64,000 nucleotides of DNA from Candidatus Obscuribacter sp. (GCA_021772135.1 JADYXQ010000074.1:18706-82705); one strand, 5' to 3'; numbered from the stretch's first letter, positions 43,107 through 52,709 are shown. The notes: generated by a model not told the origin, from the letters alone. Made by a program: numbers and translations.

Positions 43107-43130
43107 CCACCATCACTGGTGGCTGTTTTA
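43105..43130 (+). terminator. Terminator of PPOX-like gene
   Basis: AGCCACC and GGTGGCT form a 7-bp stem around ATCACT, followed by GTTTTA. It overlaps the TAG stop. On the minus strand only a weak T-run follows, so the leftward gene ending at 43128 may rely on other sites. Confidence 0.75.
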
Positions 43131-44426
43131 ATAAATCGAAGACGAAAAATTGAAAGCTGCTTGCTGGTCCCAGTACATCACATTGTCATCTTTCCAGCGG
43201 GCAAATTGCACATTGCCGTCTTGCGAAAGTATTATGGATAGAACGTCTTTGAGGGCGTTGCAGATGCGGTAAGCCGAGCGGTGCCTGGTGCCGACAGCGT
43301 GCACCGATTCAATCACAGAATGCTCACCTTCAAGGTCTAAAGCCTTTGCAACAAAATTAAGCTCGGTAGACTCACAATGAATTTCAGCGCCAAAACCCAA
43401 AAGTTCAAAACGGCGAGTTAAAACAACGGCGCCATCTACAGTAGACAATGCCGAAACCAGGTGAGACATCTCAAAAATCGCTTCGTCTAATTTAATTATG
43501 TCTGCGTTGGTTGTTTTCTGATAATCACGCCAGCCAATCACACTGTGCTGATCACCGGCAATTTTCGCCAGCGTGCTCATCACATTAATGATAAGAGTGC
43601 GAAAACGAGCACGCGGTTCGCCTGCTCTGAAGCCGTATTTTATAGAAAGATATGGATTTTCGCCGCAAAATAAATCGGCCATTTCCGGCGGCACCACAAC
43701 CAGTGTGCCTCCATGTTGAAAGGCTCGCATACCGGCAATTAAGCGGCGCATCATATGCTGACCAATTACACGGGTAAGATCGGGCTCAAGCTCCGCCCAA
43801 TTTTCTCCGGCATCTTTTCTTGCCTCTTTGTGAATCTCAATCCGTTCCTGGCGAATTGAAGCAAACCATTCCTGCAACCATTCCGCCTGAAAAAGGTTCA
43901 TGGACGGGCCGAAGACTTTTCCTTCTTCAAGGTGGCCAATCACCTCGCGCCCGCGCGCGACGTCAAGGTGCCCAGGACCTGTAACGCTTATAGCCAACCT
44001 GGCCGGCAGAGGTGCTGCAGAACCGCGGCCACCATGAATAGCGTGCAGCCAACGCGGCCCAGAGTGCACCAAGCCCCATATCTCGGGGCCGTTGTTAGGG
44101 TCAATTCGCACCCCGATTAGAGTGCGCGAAAAACTAGCTGCCGACGATAAGCGACGCAGTTCGAGGGCATTGAATTCAAGATTTCTGGCAAACTCGAGGC
44201 GGTGCAAACCCAGAGGAGGACCGCCCTCTTCAGGCAAATCTTCAGGCTCAATGACAATTAGCCTGAAAACCACTGGAACGTTTTCCTGACGCAGCAAGCT
44301 GGCCTGATAACAGGTGGATATCAGAGTCTCGAGCACCGCAGCGTTAGGTAAATCTTCGCCAGCTTCTAATGCCGGCCAGTGGGCGACAACAAATTTGCTC
44401 AGGTCAGAAGGATAAAAGTGTTTCAT
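43128..44426 (-). CDS. DisA_N-like (DAC/DACNV-type) protein
   Basis: A 432-residue protein. The last 110 residues have the diadenylate cyclase core order: STVDGAVVLTRRFELLGFGA (DGA near residue 331), the middle helix, and VGTRHRSAYRICNALKDVLS (RHR near 381), then ILSQDGNVQFARW. DGA and RHR are the active-site motifs of DisA-type enzymes, which make cyclic di-AMP. Related proteins are annotated as putative sensor domains (DACNV). The first 300 residues (RLEFARNLEFNALELRRLSS, ENWAELEPDLTRVIGQHMMR) are an unassigned domain. The ATG at 44426 is preferred because AGGAAG lies just before it. Either a cyclase or a nucleotide sensor. Confidence 0.72.
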   Translation of the reverse strand: MKHFYPSDLSKFVVAHWPALEAGEDLPNAAVLETLISTCYQASLLRQENVPVVFRLIVIEPEDLPEEGGPPLGLHRLEFARNLEFNALELRRLSSAASFSRTLIGVRIDPNNGPEIWGLVHSGPRWLHAIHGGRGSAAPLPARLAISVTGPGHLDVARGREVIGHLEEGKVFGPSMNLFQAEWLQEWFASIRQERIEIHKEARKDAGENWAELEPDLTRVIGQHMMRRLIAGMRAFQHGGTLVVVPPEMADLFCGENPYLSIKYGFRAGEPRARFRTLIINVMSTLAKIAGDQHSVIGWRDYQKTTNADIIKLDEAIFEMSHLVSALSTVDGAVVLTRRFELLGFGAEIHCESTELNFVAKALDLEGEHSVIESVHAVGTRHRSAYRICNALKDVLSIILSQDGNVQFARWKDDNVMYWDQQAAFNFSSSIY

Positions 44427-44525
44427 TAGCTTCCTAGCACATGCGCAGGAAGTCTTACTTCTGTCAGCGATTGCTCCGTTATTATAATACAAATGCCTGG
44501 CGGCAATGCCCGTCTACCGCAGACT

Positions 44526-44837
44526 TCAGGCCGCCACGGTCTCGCTCTCACAATCTTCCTCGTATTCTGCCCTGAGCTCATTGACAACCGTCTGACGCTC
44601 GTCGGCATCAGCTGAGTGAGGCAGAACCGCAACACTCCACACTGTGGTTGGCTGGCTAAGATCATGCTGACTGCGATCTCTTACCGCCGTACGCATGTCA
44701 CCGCCATGATCTATATCTATACGATATACTCCGTCTGCTTCACGGTACAAAATGGCGAAAACACCGGCGGATGAAGGCAGCATCTCTGCTGTGGCGTAAG
44801 GCCCGTCAAACTGGAAACGACCTAACATAAGTGACAT
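44526..44837 (-). CDS. Small hypothetical protein
   Basis: Not assigned to a named family. The 103-residue protein has a compact pattern (FQFDGPYATAEMLPSSAGVF, AILYREADGVYRIDIDHGGD, MRTAVRDR) that looks like a small alpha/beta domain of the AGVYxIL type, with an acidic tail. GAGGAG lies seven bases before the ATG at 44837. It is on the same strand as the DAC-like gene, 100 bp upstream of it. The 270 bp from 44838 to 45109 contain no other convincing gene. Confidence 0.6.
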   Translation of the reverse strand: MSLMLGRFQFDGPYATAEMLPSSAGVFAILYREADGVYRIDIDHGGDMRTAVRDRSQHDLSQPTTVWSVAVLPHSADADERQTVVNELRAEYEEDCESETVAA

Positions 44838-45109
44838 AAATGACTCCTCTTTTTTGACACGAGGAGTCTAACCTGCACTTCCGGCCTCATACATGCCTAA
44901 TTATTTAACCGAATTTAGATGCAGTCAGTGGGAACTCGCGCCAGCAGCTATTGTTTCAAGACTTTTGAACAGCGTCGAAAGATACGATCAACTTGTCGAT
45001 TTTAATCTCCACCACCTACCCAATTCTCATAGATTGGCGTTTTCGAGCTTGTTGGAACCTTTATTTTGGATTTTAGTCTGCCAACAAAACATAGAAAGGG
45101 ATACAACAG

Positions 45110-46252
45110 ATGAATTCGAAGAAAAAATTGCGTTACGCTGTGGTCGGTCTTGGCCACATTGCGCAGATTGCAGTATTGCCCGCTTTTGATCATGCTAAAG
45201 AAAATTCTGAATTAACAGCGCTGATCAGTGACGACCCGGAAAAGCTAAAAGAAATTTCGAAACACTATGGCGTTGAAAATTGCTATTCATACGATCAGTA
45301 TGGCGAAGCTCTGAAGAGCGGAACATTCGATGCAGTCTACATGGCCCTGCCTAATGATATGCACAAAGATTACACGGTAGGAGCGGCTAAGGCCGGCATT
45401 CATGTACTCTGCGAAAAGCCCATGGCCACATCTGAAGAAGATTGCCAGCAGATGATTGTGGCAGCCGAAAAAAACAATATCAAACTGATGATTGCCTATC
45501 GGTTGCACTTCGAACGCACAAATATGAAAACAGTAGAGTCACTGGATCTGGGAAAAATCGGCGTACCTAAATTGTTCAATTCGTCTTTTACCCTACAAGT
45601 GCGAGACGGCAATATTCGCACTCAAAAAAATCACGGCGGCGGTCCGCTCTTTGATATCGGCGTTTATTGCATCAATGCCGCCAGGTATATTTTCAAAGAA
45701 GAACCCATCGCTATTACGGCACTGGCATGCAGCGGCGTTGATGCGCGTTTTGACGAAATCGAAGAGTCTGTAGCGGTGGCAATGAAGTTTCCAGGCAACC
45801 GCTTAGCATCATTTGTATGTAGTTTCGGCTGCCACGCAGTGTCGCACTATGAAGTTGTGGGCACCACCGGCAGTATCTGTGTCGATCCGGCATACGAATA
45901 TGCCGACGAAACCGCTTTTGAAATCAAAGGTGAGAAACACAATGAAAAATTGAAAACGGGCAAGAGAGATCAATTTGCCCCAGAGCTGATTCACTTCTCA
46001 AATTGTGTCTTGAACGGCGAGCAACCGAGGCCATCTGGTTACGAAGGTCTGGCAGATTTACGCATCATCGAAGCGATTAAAGAATCTATTGCTACTGGAG
46101 AAACGGTAAAACTGGAAGACGGTACCAGGTCAAAAACCAATGCAAAAAGCATTGCCGGTCAGACCAGCAAACCAGACGCCGAGCTGATAATTGAAAAGCC
46201 TAAGGTGCCAAAAGCTAAACTGGTACACGCACAGTCAGGTTCAAAAGATTGA
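45110..46252 (+). CDS. Gfo/Idh/MocA-family oxidoreductase
   Basis: NAD(P)-dependent sugar-type dehydrogenase, 380 residues. The nucleotide-binding fold starts at residue 5 with YAVVGLGHIAQIAVLPAFDH. The diagnostic CEKPMATSEED near 98 carries the catalytic-site Lys, and GGGPLFDIGVYCINAARYIF near 180 holds the Asp and Tyr that replace the usual His. It resembles glucose-fructose oxidoreductase-type members; substrate unknown. The C-terminal 35 residues are Lys-rich and not part of the fold. It precedes a zinc alcohol dehydrogenase on the same strand, separated by a terminator. Confidence 0.92.
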   Translation: MNSKKKLRYAVVGLGHIAQIAVLPAFDHAKENSELTALISDDPEKLKEISKHYGVENCYSYDQYGEALKSGTFDAVYMALPNDMHKDYTVGAAKAGIHVLCEKPMATSEEDCQQMIVAAEKNNIKLMIAYRLHFERTNMKTVESLDLGKIGVPKLFNSSFTLQVRDGNIRTQKNHGGGPLFDIGVYCINAARYIFKEEPIAITALACSGVDARFDEIEESVAVAMKFPGNRLASFVCSFGCHAVSHYEVVGTTGSICVDPAYEYADETAFEIKGEKHNEKLKTGKRDQFAPELIHFSNCVLNGEQPRPSGYEGLADLRIIEAIKESIATGETVKLEDGTRSKTNAKSIAGQTSKPDAELIIEKPKVPKAKLVHAQSGSKD

Positions 46253-46390
46253 AAAAAATCTACAAAAAAAAGGAACAACACCGAGAGTGTAGGGTCTAAG
46301 AGGGAGCAAATGGTTTCTGGGTTTTCACTATTTCACCAGATTTACAACTATCGAAGCCGAATAGTGTCAGGCAGTTGACCGACGAAAATT

Positions 46391-46417
46391 GGGGAGGGCA
46401 TAGCTCTCCCCGTTTTT
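46391..46417 (+). terminator. Terminator after the Gfo/Idh/MocA gene
   Basis: GGGGAGGG pairs with the CTCTCCCC side (8 bp, one G-T) around a 5-base loop, followed by GTTTTTTG. It separates the two dehydrogenase genes, so the second needs its own promoter or read-through. Confidence 0.85.
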
Positions 46418-46446
46418 TGTGTTATCACTAGAAAAGGAAAGAATGC

Positions 46447-47622
46447 ATGAAAGCACTGGTATGGCACGGTAAAAATGATGTTCGCGTAGAGTCGGTAAAA
46501 GATCCGGTGATCGAAAATCCAAACGACATCTTGATTGAAGTGACCGCCACGGCAATCTGTGGATCCGACATTCACATTTATCACGGTCTTGTGCCCGGAA
46601 TGAAAAGCGGCGATATCCTCGGTCACGAATTTGGCGGTCGAGTAGTTGAAATAGGTGGAAACGTAAAACGCGTAAAGATAGGGGATCGAGTAATTATTCC
46701 TTTCGTTATTGCCTGCGGCAACTGCATGTTTTGCGCTGATCAAACTTTTTCGCTGTGCGAAAATTCCAATCGCGACGCTGAAGTCGAAGAGAAACTAACT
46801 CATTATCCTACGGCCGGACTTTTCGGTTTCTCACATCAGTATGGCGGATTCTCAGGGGGCCAATCACAATATGTGCGAGTGCCTTACGGTGATGTTGGCG
46901 CTCTGGTGCTGCCCGAAGCCATCAGTGAAGATCAAGCACTGTTTTTATCTGACATTTTCCCAACCGGATTTATGGCCGTAGACAATTGCAATATCAAGGA
47001 AGGCGATACAGTCGCCGTTTGGGGATGTGGCCCGGTCGGTCAATTCGCCATTAAGAGCGCTTTTTTACTCGGCGCCGGTCAGGTGATAGCCATTGATCGT
47101 TATCAAGACAGATTGGAACTAGCGAGAAAAAGTGGTGCCAAAGTTGTCGATTATTCAAAAGAAAAAGTAGCGGATCAGATATTTCAAATGACTGAAGGAC
47201 GAGGACCGCACGCTTGTATCGACGCTGTCGGCATGGAAGCGCACGGCTATACGCTGGACGCTCTTTACGACAATGTAGCCACTGCACTTCTGGTAGAAAC
47301 AGACCGCACCCACGCCCTGCGCGAGATGATTGGACTCTGCCGTAACGGTGGAACGGTTTCAATTCCTGGAGTTTATGGCGGCTTCGTTGATAAATTTCCT
47401 TTAGGTGTGGCCTTTGCCAAAGGTTTGACTTTGAAAATGGGTCAAACTCATGTGCAAAAATATATGCCCAGACTACTCAAGATGATTGAAGAAAACAAAA
47501 TCGATCCTCGTTTTGTCATCTCGCATCGCATGCCATTGCGCCAGGCCGCTGAAGGATACAAGCTTTTCTCGGAAAACCGAGACATCTCTACTAAGATCGT
47601 ACTGGACCCAAGAGCTGCCTGA
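46447..47622 (+). CDS. Zinc-dependent alcohol dehydrogenase
   Basis: Medium-chain dehydrogenase, 391 residues. The catalytic zinc site is AICGSDIHIYHG (Cys near 39) and GHEFGGRVVEIG (His and Glu near 60). The structural zinc is held by CGNCMFCADQTFSLC near residue 92. The cofactor loop VWGCGPVGQFAIKSAFLLGA at about 180 binds NAD. The insertion GFSHQYGGFSGGQSQYVRVP matches the glutathione-independent formaldehyde dehydrogenase-like subgroup. It would oxidise an alcohol or aldehyde; the substrate is unknown. AGGAAAG precedes the ATG. Confidence 0.92.
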   Translation: MKALVWHGKNDVRVESVKDPVIENPNDILIEVTATAICGSDIHIYHGLVPGMKSGDILGHEFGGRVVEIGGNVKRVKIGDRVIIPFVIACGNCMFCADQTFSLCENSNRDAEVEEKLTHYPTAGLFGFSHQYGGFSGGQSQYVRVPYGDVGALVLPEAISEDQALFLSDIFPTGFMAVDNCNIKEGDTVAVWGCGPVGQFAIKSAFLLGAGQVIAIDRYQDRLELARKSGAKVVDYSKEKVADQIFQMTEGRGPHACIDAVGMEAHGYTLDALYDNVATALLVETDRTHALREMIGLCRNGGTVSIPGVYGGFVDKFPLGVAFAKGLTLKMGQTHVQKYMPRLLKMIEENKIDPRFVISHRMPLRQAAEGYKLFSENRDISTKIVLDPRAA

Positions 47623-47653
47623 TCACCGCTTTTAAGTAATTCCTGAGACAAGA

Positions 47654-47683
47654 AGAGACAGGCACATTGCCTGTCTCTCTTTT
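47654..47683 (+). terminator. Terminator after the zinc alcohol dehydrogenase gene
   Basis: AGAGACAGGC and GCCTGTCTCT form a perfect 10-bp stem around ACATT, followed by CTTTTG. It lies 32 bp after the stop. Confidence 0.9.
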
Positions 47684-47706
47684 GTATTAATGGTGCAGTG
47701 CGTTAG

Positions 47707-48285
47707 TCAGCGCTCGTAAGTTCCGATAATTTCGCCATAGGCCAATACATGGCCACTAATGGCATCTGTGATTTCGCTCAAAGTAGGTGGTACACCAAAA
47801 TTGAGCACAGTGTCTAAGGCTATGATTTGAAAATGATAATGGTGAACGCCGTGTCCTGGTGGCGGAGTTGGGGGCATATACTCAGCTTTACCCGGTGTAT
47901 TCCTTCCCATTTTCAAACCTTGTCCCTGATATTCAGGTTTTAGATTTTCACCTTTGACAGCTCCATCATTCAGCTCTTTTACTCTTGGCGGAATATTATA
48001 AATAATGCCACGTACAAAGGGAGTGACTTTAGGCGCATCAGGATCTTCAATCACAAGAACAGCACTTTCATATTTTGCGGGCATATCGAAAAAACGTAAA
48101 GGCGGAAAAAGTCCTTCGCCGTCGCACGAATATTCTTTGGCCATCGCCGCACCATCTTTAAATGCCGCGCTTGTGACCGTGATTGACTTGGGATGAGCAG
48201 CTACTGCAGGTTGATGGTCGGTCAGTTTATCGTCACTCGAACGAACAGGTCGGAGCGCTTTGCCTAAAAGCTCAACAATTCTCAT
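47707..48285 (-). CDS. YbhB/YbcL-family PEBP protein
   Basis: Phosphatidylethanolamine-binding protein-like fold, 192 residues. The ligand pocket motifs are present: VIEDPDAPKVTPFVRGIIYN, which matches DPDAP plus the short-chain variant, and PPGHGVHHYHFQIIALDT near 140. The first 40 residues are basic and not part of the fold. The bacterial YbhB/YbcL group has no firmly known role but is frequent in stress gene sets. GAGG stands five bases before the ATG at 48285. Confidence 0.9.
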   Translation of the reverse strand: MRIVELLGKALRPVRSSDDKLTDHQPAVAAHPKSITVTSAAFKDGAAMAKEYSCDGEGLFPPLRFFDMPAKYESAVLVIEDPDAPKVTPFVRGIIYNIPPRVKELNDGAVKGENLKPEYQGQGLKMGRNTPGKAEYMPPTPPPGHGVHHYHFQIIALDTVLNFGVPPTLSEITDAISGHVLAYGEIIGTYER

Positions 48286-48451
48286 GGACGCCTCGCATAA
48301 TATGTATGGTCACTGACTGAATATGATGACAAAAGTTTCCATCAAATAAAAAATATCGATTAGCCTTTGATTAAGCCAGCGAGATTGCTGGCGCTGAGCA
48401 TAACGTTTGACGCCACAGTGTCATCCAGATTGTGTTGCGGAGCGCAAAAGA

Positions 48452-48476
48452 GCGCCGATTAAGGCGCCCTTTTGTT
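48452..48476 (-). terminator. Terminator of the hemerythrin gene
   Basis: GCGCC and GGCGC enclose GATTAA. On the minus strand the stem is followed by TCTTTTG and on the plus strand by CCTTTTGTTTTG. It lies about 25 bp beyond the stop at 48499 and may work both ways. Confidence 0.7.
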
Positions 48477-48498
48477 TTGAGCAAAGAGACAACGTTAA

Positions 48499-49071
48499 TT
48501 ACGCAGTCTTCTTCTTTGCTGCAACTCTACTACCAACAACAGCCAACTTGTCTTTTGGCAGTGGCTTTTTACCAAGTGCTTCTTCTTTGTGATCAAGAAA
48601 TTCTTGGCCGAGAGCTTCTAGATCAAGATCAGCATCTTTGATTTTATCGAACATTTCTTTTTCTTCTTCTTCAACGTGGTGCTTAACGAGCTCGCAAAGC
48701 ACGGTTACTTTGGCGTCGAAATACTCGTCTTTAGGTGACATGTCACTGAGTTCTGCCAGTAAAAATTTGACTACATGGTGTTCGGTATCCGCTTCGTCCA
48801 TAATATCTTCTGCATCATCGGCACCATCACGCACAGCTGGATAGACAACGTCTTCCTCGGCTTTGGCATGCAGAGTCAACTCTTTGATAATGCGAGTAAC
48901 AATGGCCTTTTTCTCTTTATCATCGTCTTCTTGACTGAATTGAAAAAAGAGTTCTGAAACATTTTTGTGGTCTTTATGCAAAACTTGCAAAAGGTCTGTG
49001 GTCACTTCGACGTCGGCCACAAAGTCTTTCTTTGGTTTCGCCATGGGTGGTTTTGTTGTACTTGTTTTCAT
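48499..49071 (-). CDS. Hemerythrin HHE-domain protein
   Basis: Four-helix iron-binding protein. The His/Glu ligands occur in the usual order: VLHKDHKNVSELFF near residue 36, ELTLHAKAEEDVVYP near 70, DTEHHVVKFL near 99 and LVKHHVEEEEKEMFDKI near 125. The N-terminus is Lys/Pro-rich and the C-terminal tail ends in a Lys-rich stretch. Proteins like this bind oxygen, nitric oxide or iron and protect against oxidative stress. I chose the ATG at 49071 (AGGA upstream) over an in-frame start at 49143. Near catalase and the DUF6328 gene. Confidence 0.92.
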   Translation of the reverse strand: MKTSTTKPPMAKPKKDFVADVEVTTDLLQVLHKDHKNVSELFFQFSQEDDDKEKKAIVTRIIKELTLHAKAEEDVVYPAVRDGADDAEDIMDEADTEHHVVKFLLAELSDMSPKDEYFDAKVTVLCELVKHHVEEEEKEMFDKIKDADLDLEALGQEFLDHKEEALGKKPLPKDKLAVVGSRVAAKKKTA

Positions 49072-49196
49072 GATAATGATTCCTACTAGTTGGGATTCTA
49101 AAATGTAAGTCGGTCTGCCCCAGGAAGCAGGCAACAAACTCAAACTAAACTTGCACAGGAATCGACCGAGTAGGCGGCCTTAAGTTCCCTAACATG

Positions 49197-49772
49197 TTAA
49201 TGCTGAGCTTTAGCATCCATAAGTGGGAAACAGAACCAGAGCAGAAAGAAGAAAGTGAGCATAACCAGTGACAGCACCATAGCTTCCATTTTGTTATGCA
49301 AAATAAGACTGGCAACAATGTAGAGATCCAGGCACATCGAAATCACAAAAGGCACCATGCCCAACCCTAAAAACCTGGTGGCAACTTTGGCAAAATGCTT
49401 AGAAAATGTTTCTGGATAACGGCACTGGCGGTCGTAGGCGGCAGGTGCGAGAAGCAGTCCGACGGCAATCATGGTAAAGACAAGGGCCACCATATGAATT
49501 AAACGGTCGAGATCAGACAACTTGTCGAAGCTCTGGTTAAAAACAGCTATCAGTTGAAAGCCAAATAAAGTTTGAATGCCGGGTAACACCATACGCGTTT
49601 CGTCGAGGATAGTCTTAATGACATCCTTGTATTTGGAATCGTGACTACCATCATCTCCAGTACCTTTGTCGGAACTGTCAGTACCTTTGTCGGAACTGTC
49701 ATTAGTGTCAGATCTCTGACTACCATGGCCTGGCCCGCGATCATCAAGTATCCCAATGTCAATTGCAGTCAT
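49197..49772 (-). CDS. DUF6328-like membrane protein
   Basis: Residues 1-45 are a hydrophilic Asp/Ser-rich head with two copies of SSDKGT. Then ILDETRMVLPGIQTLFGFQL leads into four transmembrane helices (about 70-90, 105-125, 140-160 and 165-185). The LDETR-x-x-LPG-x-Q-x-LFGFQL pattern is that of DUF6328 proteins, which have no known function but are common beside stress genes. GAGG lies five bases before the ATG at 49772; the frame is open to 49910. Divergent from catalase. Confidence 0.8.
   Translation of the reverse strand: MTAIDIGILDDRGPGHGSQRSDTNDSSDKGTDSSDKGTGDDGSHDSKYKDVIKTILDETRMVLPGIQTLFGFQLIAVFNQSFDKLSDLDRLIHMVALVFTMIAVGLLLAPAAYDRQCRYPETFSKHFAKVATRFLGLGMVPFVISMCLDLYIVASLILHNKMEAMVLSLVMLTFFFLLWFCFPLMDAKAQH
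49660..49701. repeat. Two 21-bp tandem repeats inside the DUF6328 gene
   Basis: The unit AGTACCTTTGTCGGAACTGTC occurs twice head to tail. It encodes the duplicated SSDKGT segment in the hydrophilic head. Copy number could change by slippage without shifting the frame, because 21 is a multiple of three. Confidence 0.75.
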
Positions 49773-49940
49773 ATGCCCTCGAAATTTCAGTCTACTGAGG
49801 GCCAAAGACTGAGGAGCCTGGTGAAAGTTCCAACTGGACAATATAAAAGTATTGTTCGTTATCTCACTGATGAGAACGTTTAGGTAATAGCCTGTACGAG
49901 GTCTGAGCAAGTACGCGTTACCTTGATCATGGAGCTTAAA

Positions 49941-52148
49941 ATGCCAGAAGAGAAAAGTCCAGTTGCCAAAACAAAAAAGGTTAAAGAGACATCCAGCTCT
50001 ACTTTAGACAAAGACCTACAACTACAAGAATTTACTGAAGACTCAAGCGGCGAGTTTTTGACATCAAATCAAGGCGTGCGCATCAATGATAATCAAAATT
50101 CTCTGCGCGGCGGTGATCGCGGACCTTCTCTATTAGAAGATCATTTTCTGCGCGAAAAGCTTACTCATTTCGACCACGAGAGAATTCCTGAAAGAGTAGT
50201 TCACGCTCGGGGCACTGCGGCTCACGGTACATTTGAGTCAAATGGCAAGGGCAGCAAGTACAGCAAGGCTGCTTTTCTAAAAGCCGGTGCCGTCACACCT
50301 TTGTTTACTCGATTTTCAACAGTCGCAGGCTCGCGCGGGTCCAGCGATCTGGCTCGTGACGTGCGCGGATTCGCTACTAAGTTTTACACCGAAGAAGGTG
50401 TTTTCGATCTGGTGGGAAATAACATTCCAGTATTTTTCATTCAAGATGCCATCAAGTTTCCTGATTTCATTCATGCCGTCAAACCAGAACCACACAACGA
50501 AATTCCGCAAGCACAGTCAGCCCACGATACATTCTGGGATTTTGTTTCAATCAACACTGAAGCTACACACATGGTGCTCTGGGCCATGAGCGACCGAGCC
50601 ATTCCCCGCAGTTTGCGCATGATGGAAGGTTTTGGTGTTCACACTTTCAAATTTGTCGATGACAAAGGGGTGGTCAGCTTCGTCAAATTCCATTGGAAAC
50701 CACGTCTTGGTGTGCACTCAGTATTATGGGATGAAGCGCTTAAAATTTCGGGCACAGATCCAGATTTCCATCGCCGCGATCTTTACGAAGCTATTGAAGC
50801 CGGCGCTTTCCCTCAGTGGGATCTCGGTGTACAAATTGTCGAAGCGAGCAAAGAGTTCAGCTTTGATTTTGATTTGCTCGACCCAACCAAATTGATTCCT
50901 GAAGAATTGGTGCCGGTAGAAATTGTGGGCACCATGACTCTAGATCGCAATCCCGAAAACTTTTTTGCTGAAACTGAGCAAGTTGCTTTTTGTATCAGCC
51001 ACATTGTTCCGGGCATCGATTTCACAAATGATCCGCTTTTGCAGGGAAGATTGTTCTCTTATCTCGATACCCAGTTGAAGCGCCTTGGTGGGCCGAACTT
51101 CCACGAGCTGCCAATTAACAAATCACTGGCACCAGTGCACAACAACCAGAGAGATGGCCATATGCGTCAGACAATCAATAGCGGCCGTACCAGTTATGAG
51201 CCAAACACCGTCGGCGGTGGCTGCCCATTCCAGGCTGGTGCTGACATGTCAGGATTTGTTTCAGCAGTAGAAAAAATGAGCGGTCTCAAAGCACGGGATC
51301 GCAATCTCAGCTTCATGGATCACTTCAGCCAGGCCCGAATGTTCTATATCAGCCAAACAGAAGTGGAACAACAACACATCGTCGAAGCATTCCAGTTTGA
51401 ACTCTTGCATTGCACTATCGACGAAATCAAAGAAAGAATGGTCGGCATTCTGCAAAATGTCGATGACGATTTGGCTAACCGTGTGGCCAGCGGCATCGGT
51501 GTCAAAACTCCTGTTAAGCTCGAATTACCGCTCAACAGACAGGTTCCGGCCGACGCCGATGTCGCTGCCTACCAACCAAAACCAGCTAACAAAAGTAAAA
51601 TCGCACCTTCTAAAGCCCTGAGCATTCTAGCCAACCCGGTCAATACAGCCGAAACCCTAAAAGTAGCGATGTTGGTCACTGAAGGCTTTGATGCCGCTGC
51701 TGTCAAGGCTTCAATGGCAGCTCTCACCGCTGCCGGTGCTCAACCTAAAATCTTGGCACCACACGGCGGCACTGTTAAAGGAGACGACGGTAAAGCAATT
51801 AAGGTTGACTTTGCTTTGCCGGCCACTCGTTCTGTATTGTTTGACGCTCTCATGGTTGGAGGCGGTGTAGGTTGCGTCAGCGCACTTAGTGCAGATGCAC
51901 GGGCTAAGACCTTCATTTTAGAGACCTTCAAACACTGCAAGCCTATCGGTGCTGAAGGAAAGGAAGCTGCCGCCTTCATTCTTGACACCGTCAACAGTGC
52001 CACAGGAAAAGATGCCTCTAAAGCGATCACTGCCGAACACGGCATTGTTGTCGACAGTGGTAAAAAAGCTGATGCCGACAACTTCGTCAAGTGCGTAGCT
52101 CAACAGCGCTTCTGGGCCCGGCCTTTTGTTAACGACATCACCGTCTAA
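49941..52148 (+). CDS. katE: Large-subunit catalase (KatE/HPII type)
   Basis: Haem catalase that converts hydrogen peroxide to water and oxygen, with the extra C-terminal domain of clade 2 enzymes. The distal His is in [15 protein letters not shown] near residue 92, the Asn region is [20 protein letters not shown], and the proximal Tyr lies in [19 protein letters not shown] near 375. Residues about 560-735 are the DJ-1/GATase-1-like flavodoxin domain ([20 protein letters not shown]). Three in-frame starts exist (TTG 49923, ATG 49929, ATG 49941). I chose 49941 because GGAG lies six bases upstream. A strong terminator follows. Confidence 0.95.
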   Translation: MPEEKSPVAKTKKVKETSSSTLDKDLQLQEFTEDSSGEFLTSNQGVRINDNQNSLRGGDRGPSLLEDHFLREKLTHFDHERIPERVVHARGTAAHGTFESNGKGSKYSKAAFLKAGAVTPLFTRFSTVAGSRGSSDLARDVRGFATKFYTEEGVFDLVGNNIPVFFIQDAIKFPDFIHAVKPEPHNEIPQAQSAHDTFWDFVSINTEATHMVLWAMSDRAIPRSLRMMEGFGVHTFKFVDDKGVVSFVKFHWKPRLGVHSVLWDEALKISGTDPDFHRRDLYEAIEAGAFPQWDLGVQIVEASKEFSFDFDLLDPTKLIPEELVPVEIVGTMTLDRNPENFFAETEQVAFCISHIVPGIDFTNDPLLQGRLFSYLDTQLKRLGGPNFHELPINKSLAPVHNNQRDGHMRQTINSGRTSYEPNTVGGGCPFQAGADMSGFVSAVEKMSGLKARDRNLSFMDHFSQARMFYISQTEVEQQHIVEAFQFELLHCTIDEIKERMVGILQNVDDDLANRVASGIGVKTPVKLELPLNRQVPADADVAAYQPKPANKSKIAPSKALSILANPVNTAETLKVAMLVTEGFDAAAVKASMAALTAAGAQPKILAPHGGTVKGDDGKAIKVDFALPATRSVLFDALMVGGGVGCVSALSADARAKTFILETFKHCKPIGAEGKEAAAFILDTVNSATGKDASKAITAEHGIVVDSGKKADADNFVKCVAQQRFWARPFVNDITV

Positions 52149-52165
52149 AACAAAAATGCTGGCAG

Positions 52166-52200
52166 AAAAAGGAACCGGTTAAAACCGGTTCCTTTTTCTT
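52166..52200 (+). terminator. Strong terminator after katE
   Basis: A 15-bp perfect inverted repeat (AAAAAGGAACCGGTT and its complement) with a two-base centre, followed by CTTTG. The stem ends in T5, so it serves as the U-tract too. Confidence 0.92.
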
Positions 52201-52238
52201 TGCATGTTTTAATTGAGTTGATTATATTCGCTGGCTTA

Positions 52239-52709
52239 TTAGTGGTGCGTGCCGATATCTACACGCGCTCTACCACCTGCGTCTTTATCAATGTGCACGA
52301 AAGGCATCTTGATGTGCACTGAGCCAGTGCCACCATTTTTGTCGAGTTTAAAAAATGGAGCGCGCACACGGGTGTCGCCATCATTGTCAGAAACATCTAC
52401 CGTATCGGTTTCAGCATGAACAGTGTCGCCGTCAGAATGAATATTGATAATCGCTTTTTCTTGTGGCTCCGAAGTGACGTCTACGTGTGTTTGTTTCACT
52501 GTGGGCTGACCGGGAGTAATCACTTCGGTGGTGGTAGTGCGGCTCTCTCTACCGGTTGCTTTATCGATTGATACTGTGGTTGTGGTCTGTTCTTTATAAG
52601 TATCTACTCCAGCAGTACTGGAAGTTGGTGCGCTCGTACACGCATTGAGGGCAAAAACCGTCAACACCAGGGTGCCGGCAGTTTTTACTATGACTTTTAA
52701 ATCTGACAT
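52239..52709 (-). CDS. Lipoprotein of unknown function
   Basis: The signal MSDLKVIVKTAGTLVLTVFA ends with LNAC, a lipobox (Cys24). The mature 130 residues are Thr/Asp/Val-rich and mostly beta, with repeated hydrophobic-acidic strands (AIINIHSDGDTVHAETDTVD, RVRAPFFKLDKNGGTGSVHI, KMPFVHIDKDAGGRARVDI). The last three strands are near-repeats of a VHIDKD-type hairpin. No family recognised. AGAGG is nine bases before the ATG. Confidence 0.7.
   Translation of the reverse strand: MSDLKVIVKTAGTLVLTVFALNACTSAPTSSTAGVDTYKEQTTTTVSIDKATGRESRTTTTEVITPGQPTVKQTHVDVTSEPQEKAIINIHSDGDTVHAETDTVDVSDNDGDTRVRAPFFKLDKNGGTGSVHIKMPFVHIDKDAGGRARVDIGTHH

Noticed and set aside
44893..45189. A 98-residue plus-strand frame before the Gfo/Idh/MocA gene
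   Set aside because: It runs 80 bp into the dehydrogenase gene in another frame and shows no family; treated as leader.
46348..46743. A minus-strand frame opposite the zinc alcohol dehydrogenase start
   Set aside because: Antisense to the conserved catalytic zinc region; no ribosome site.
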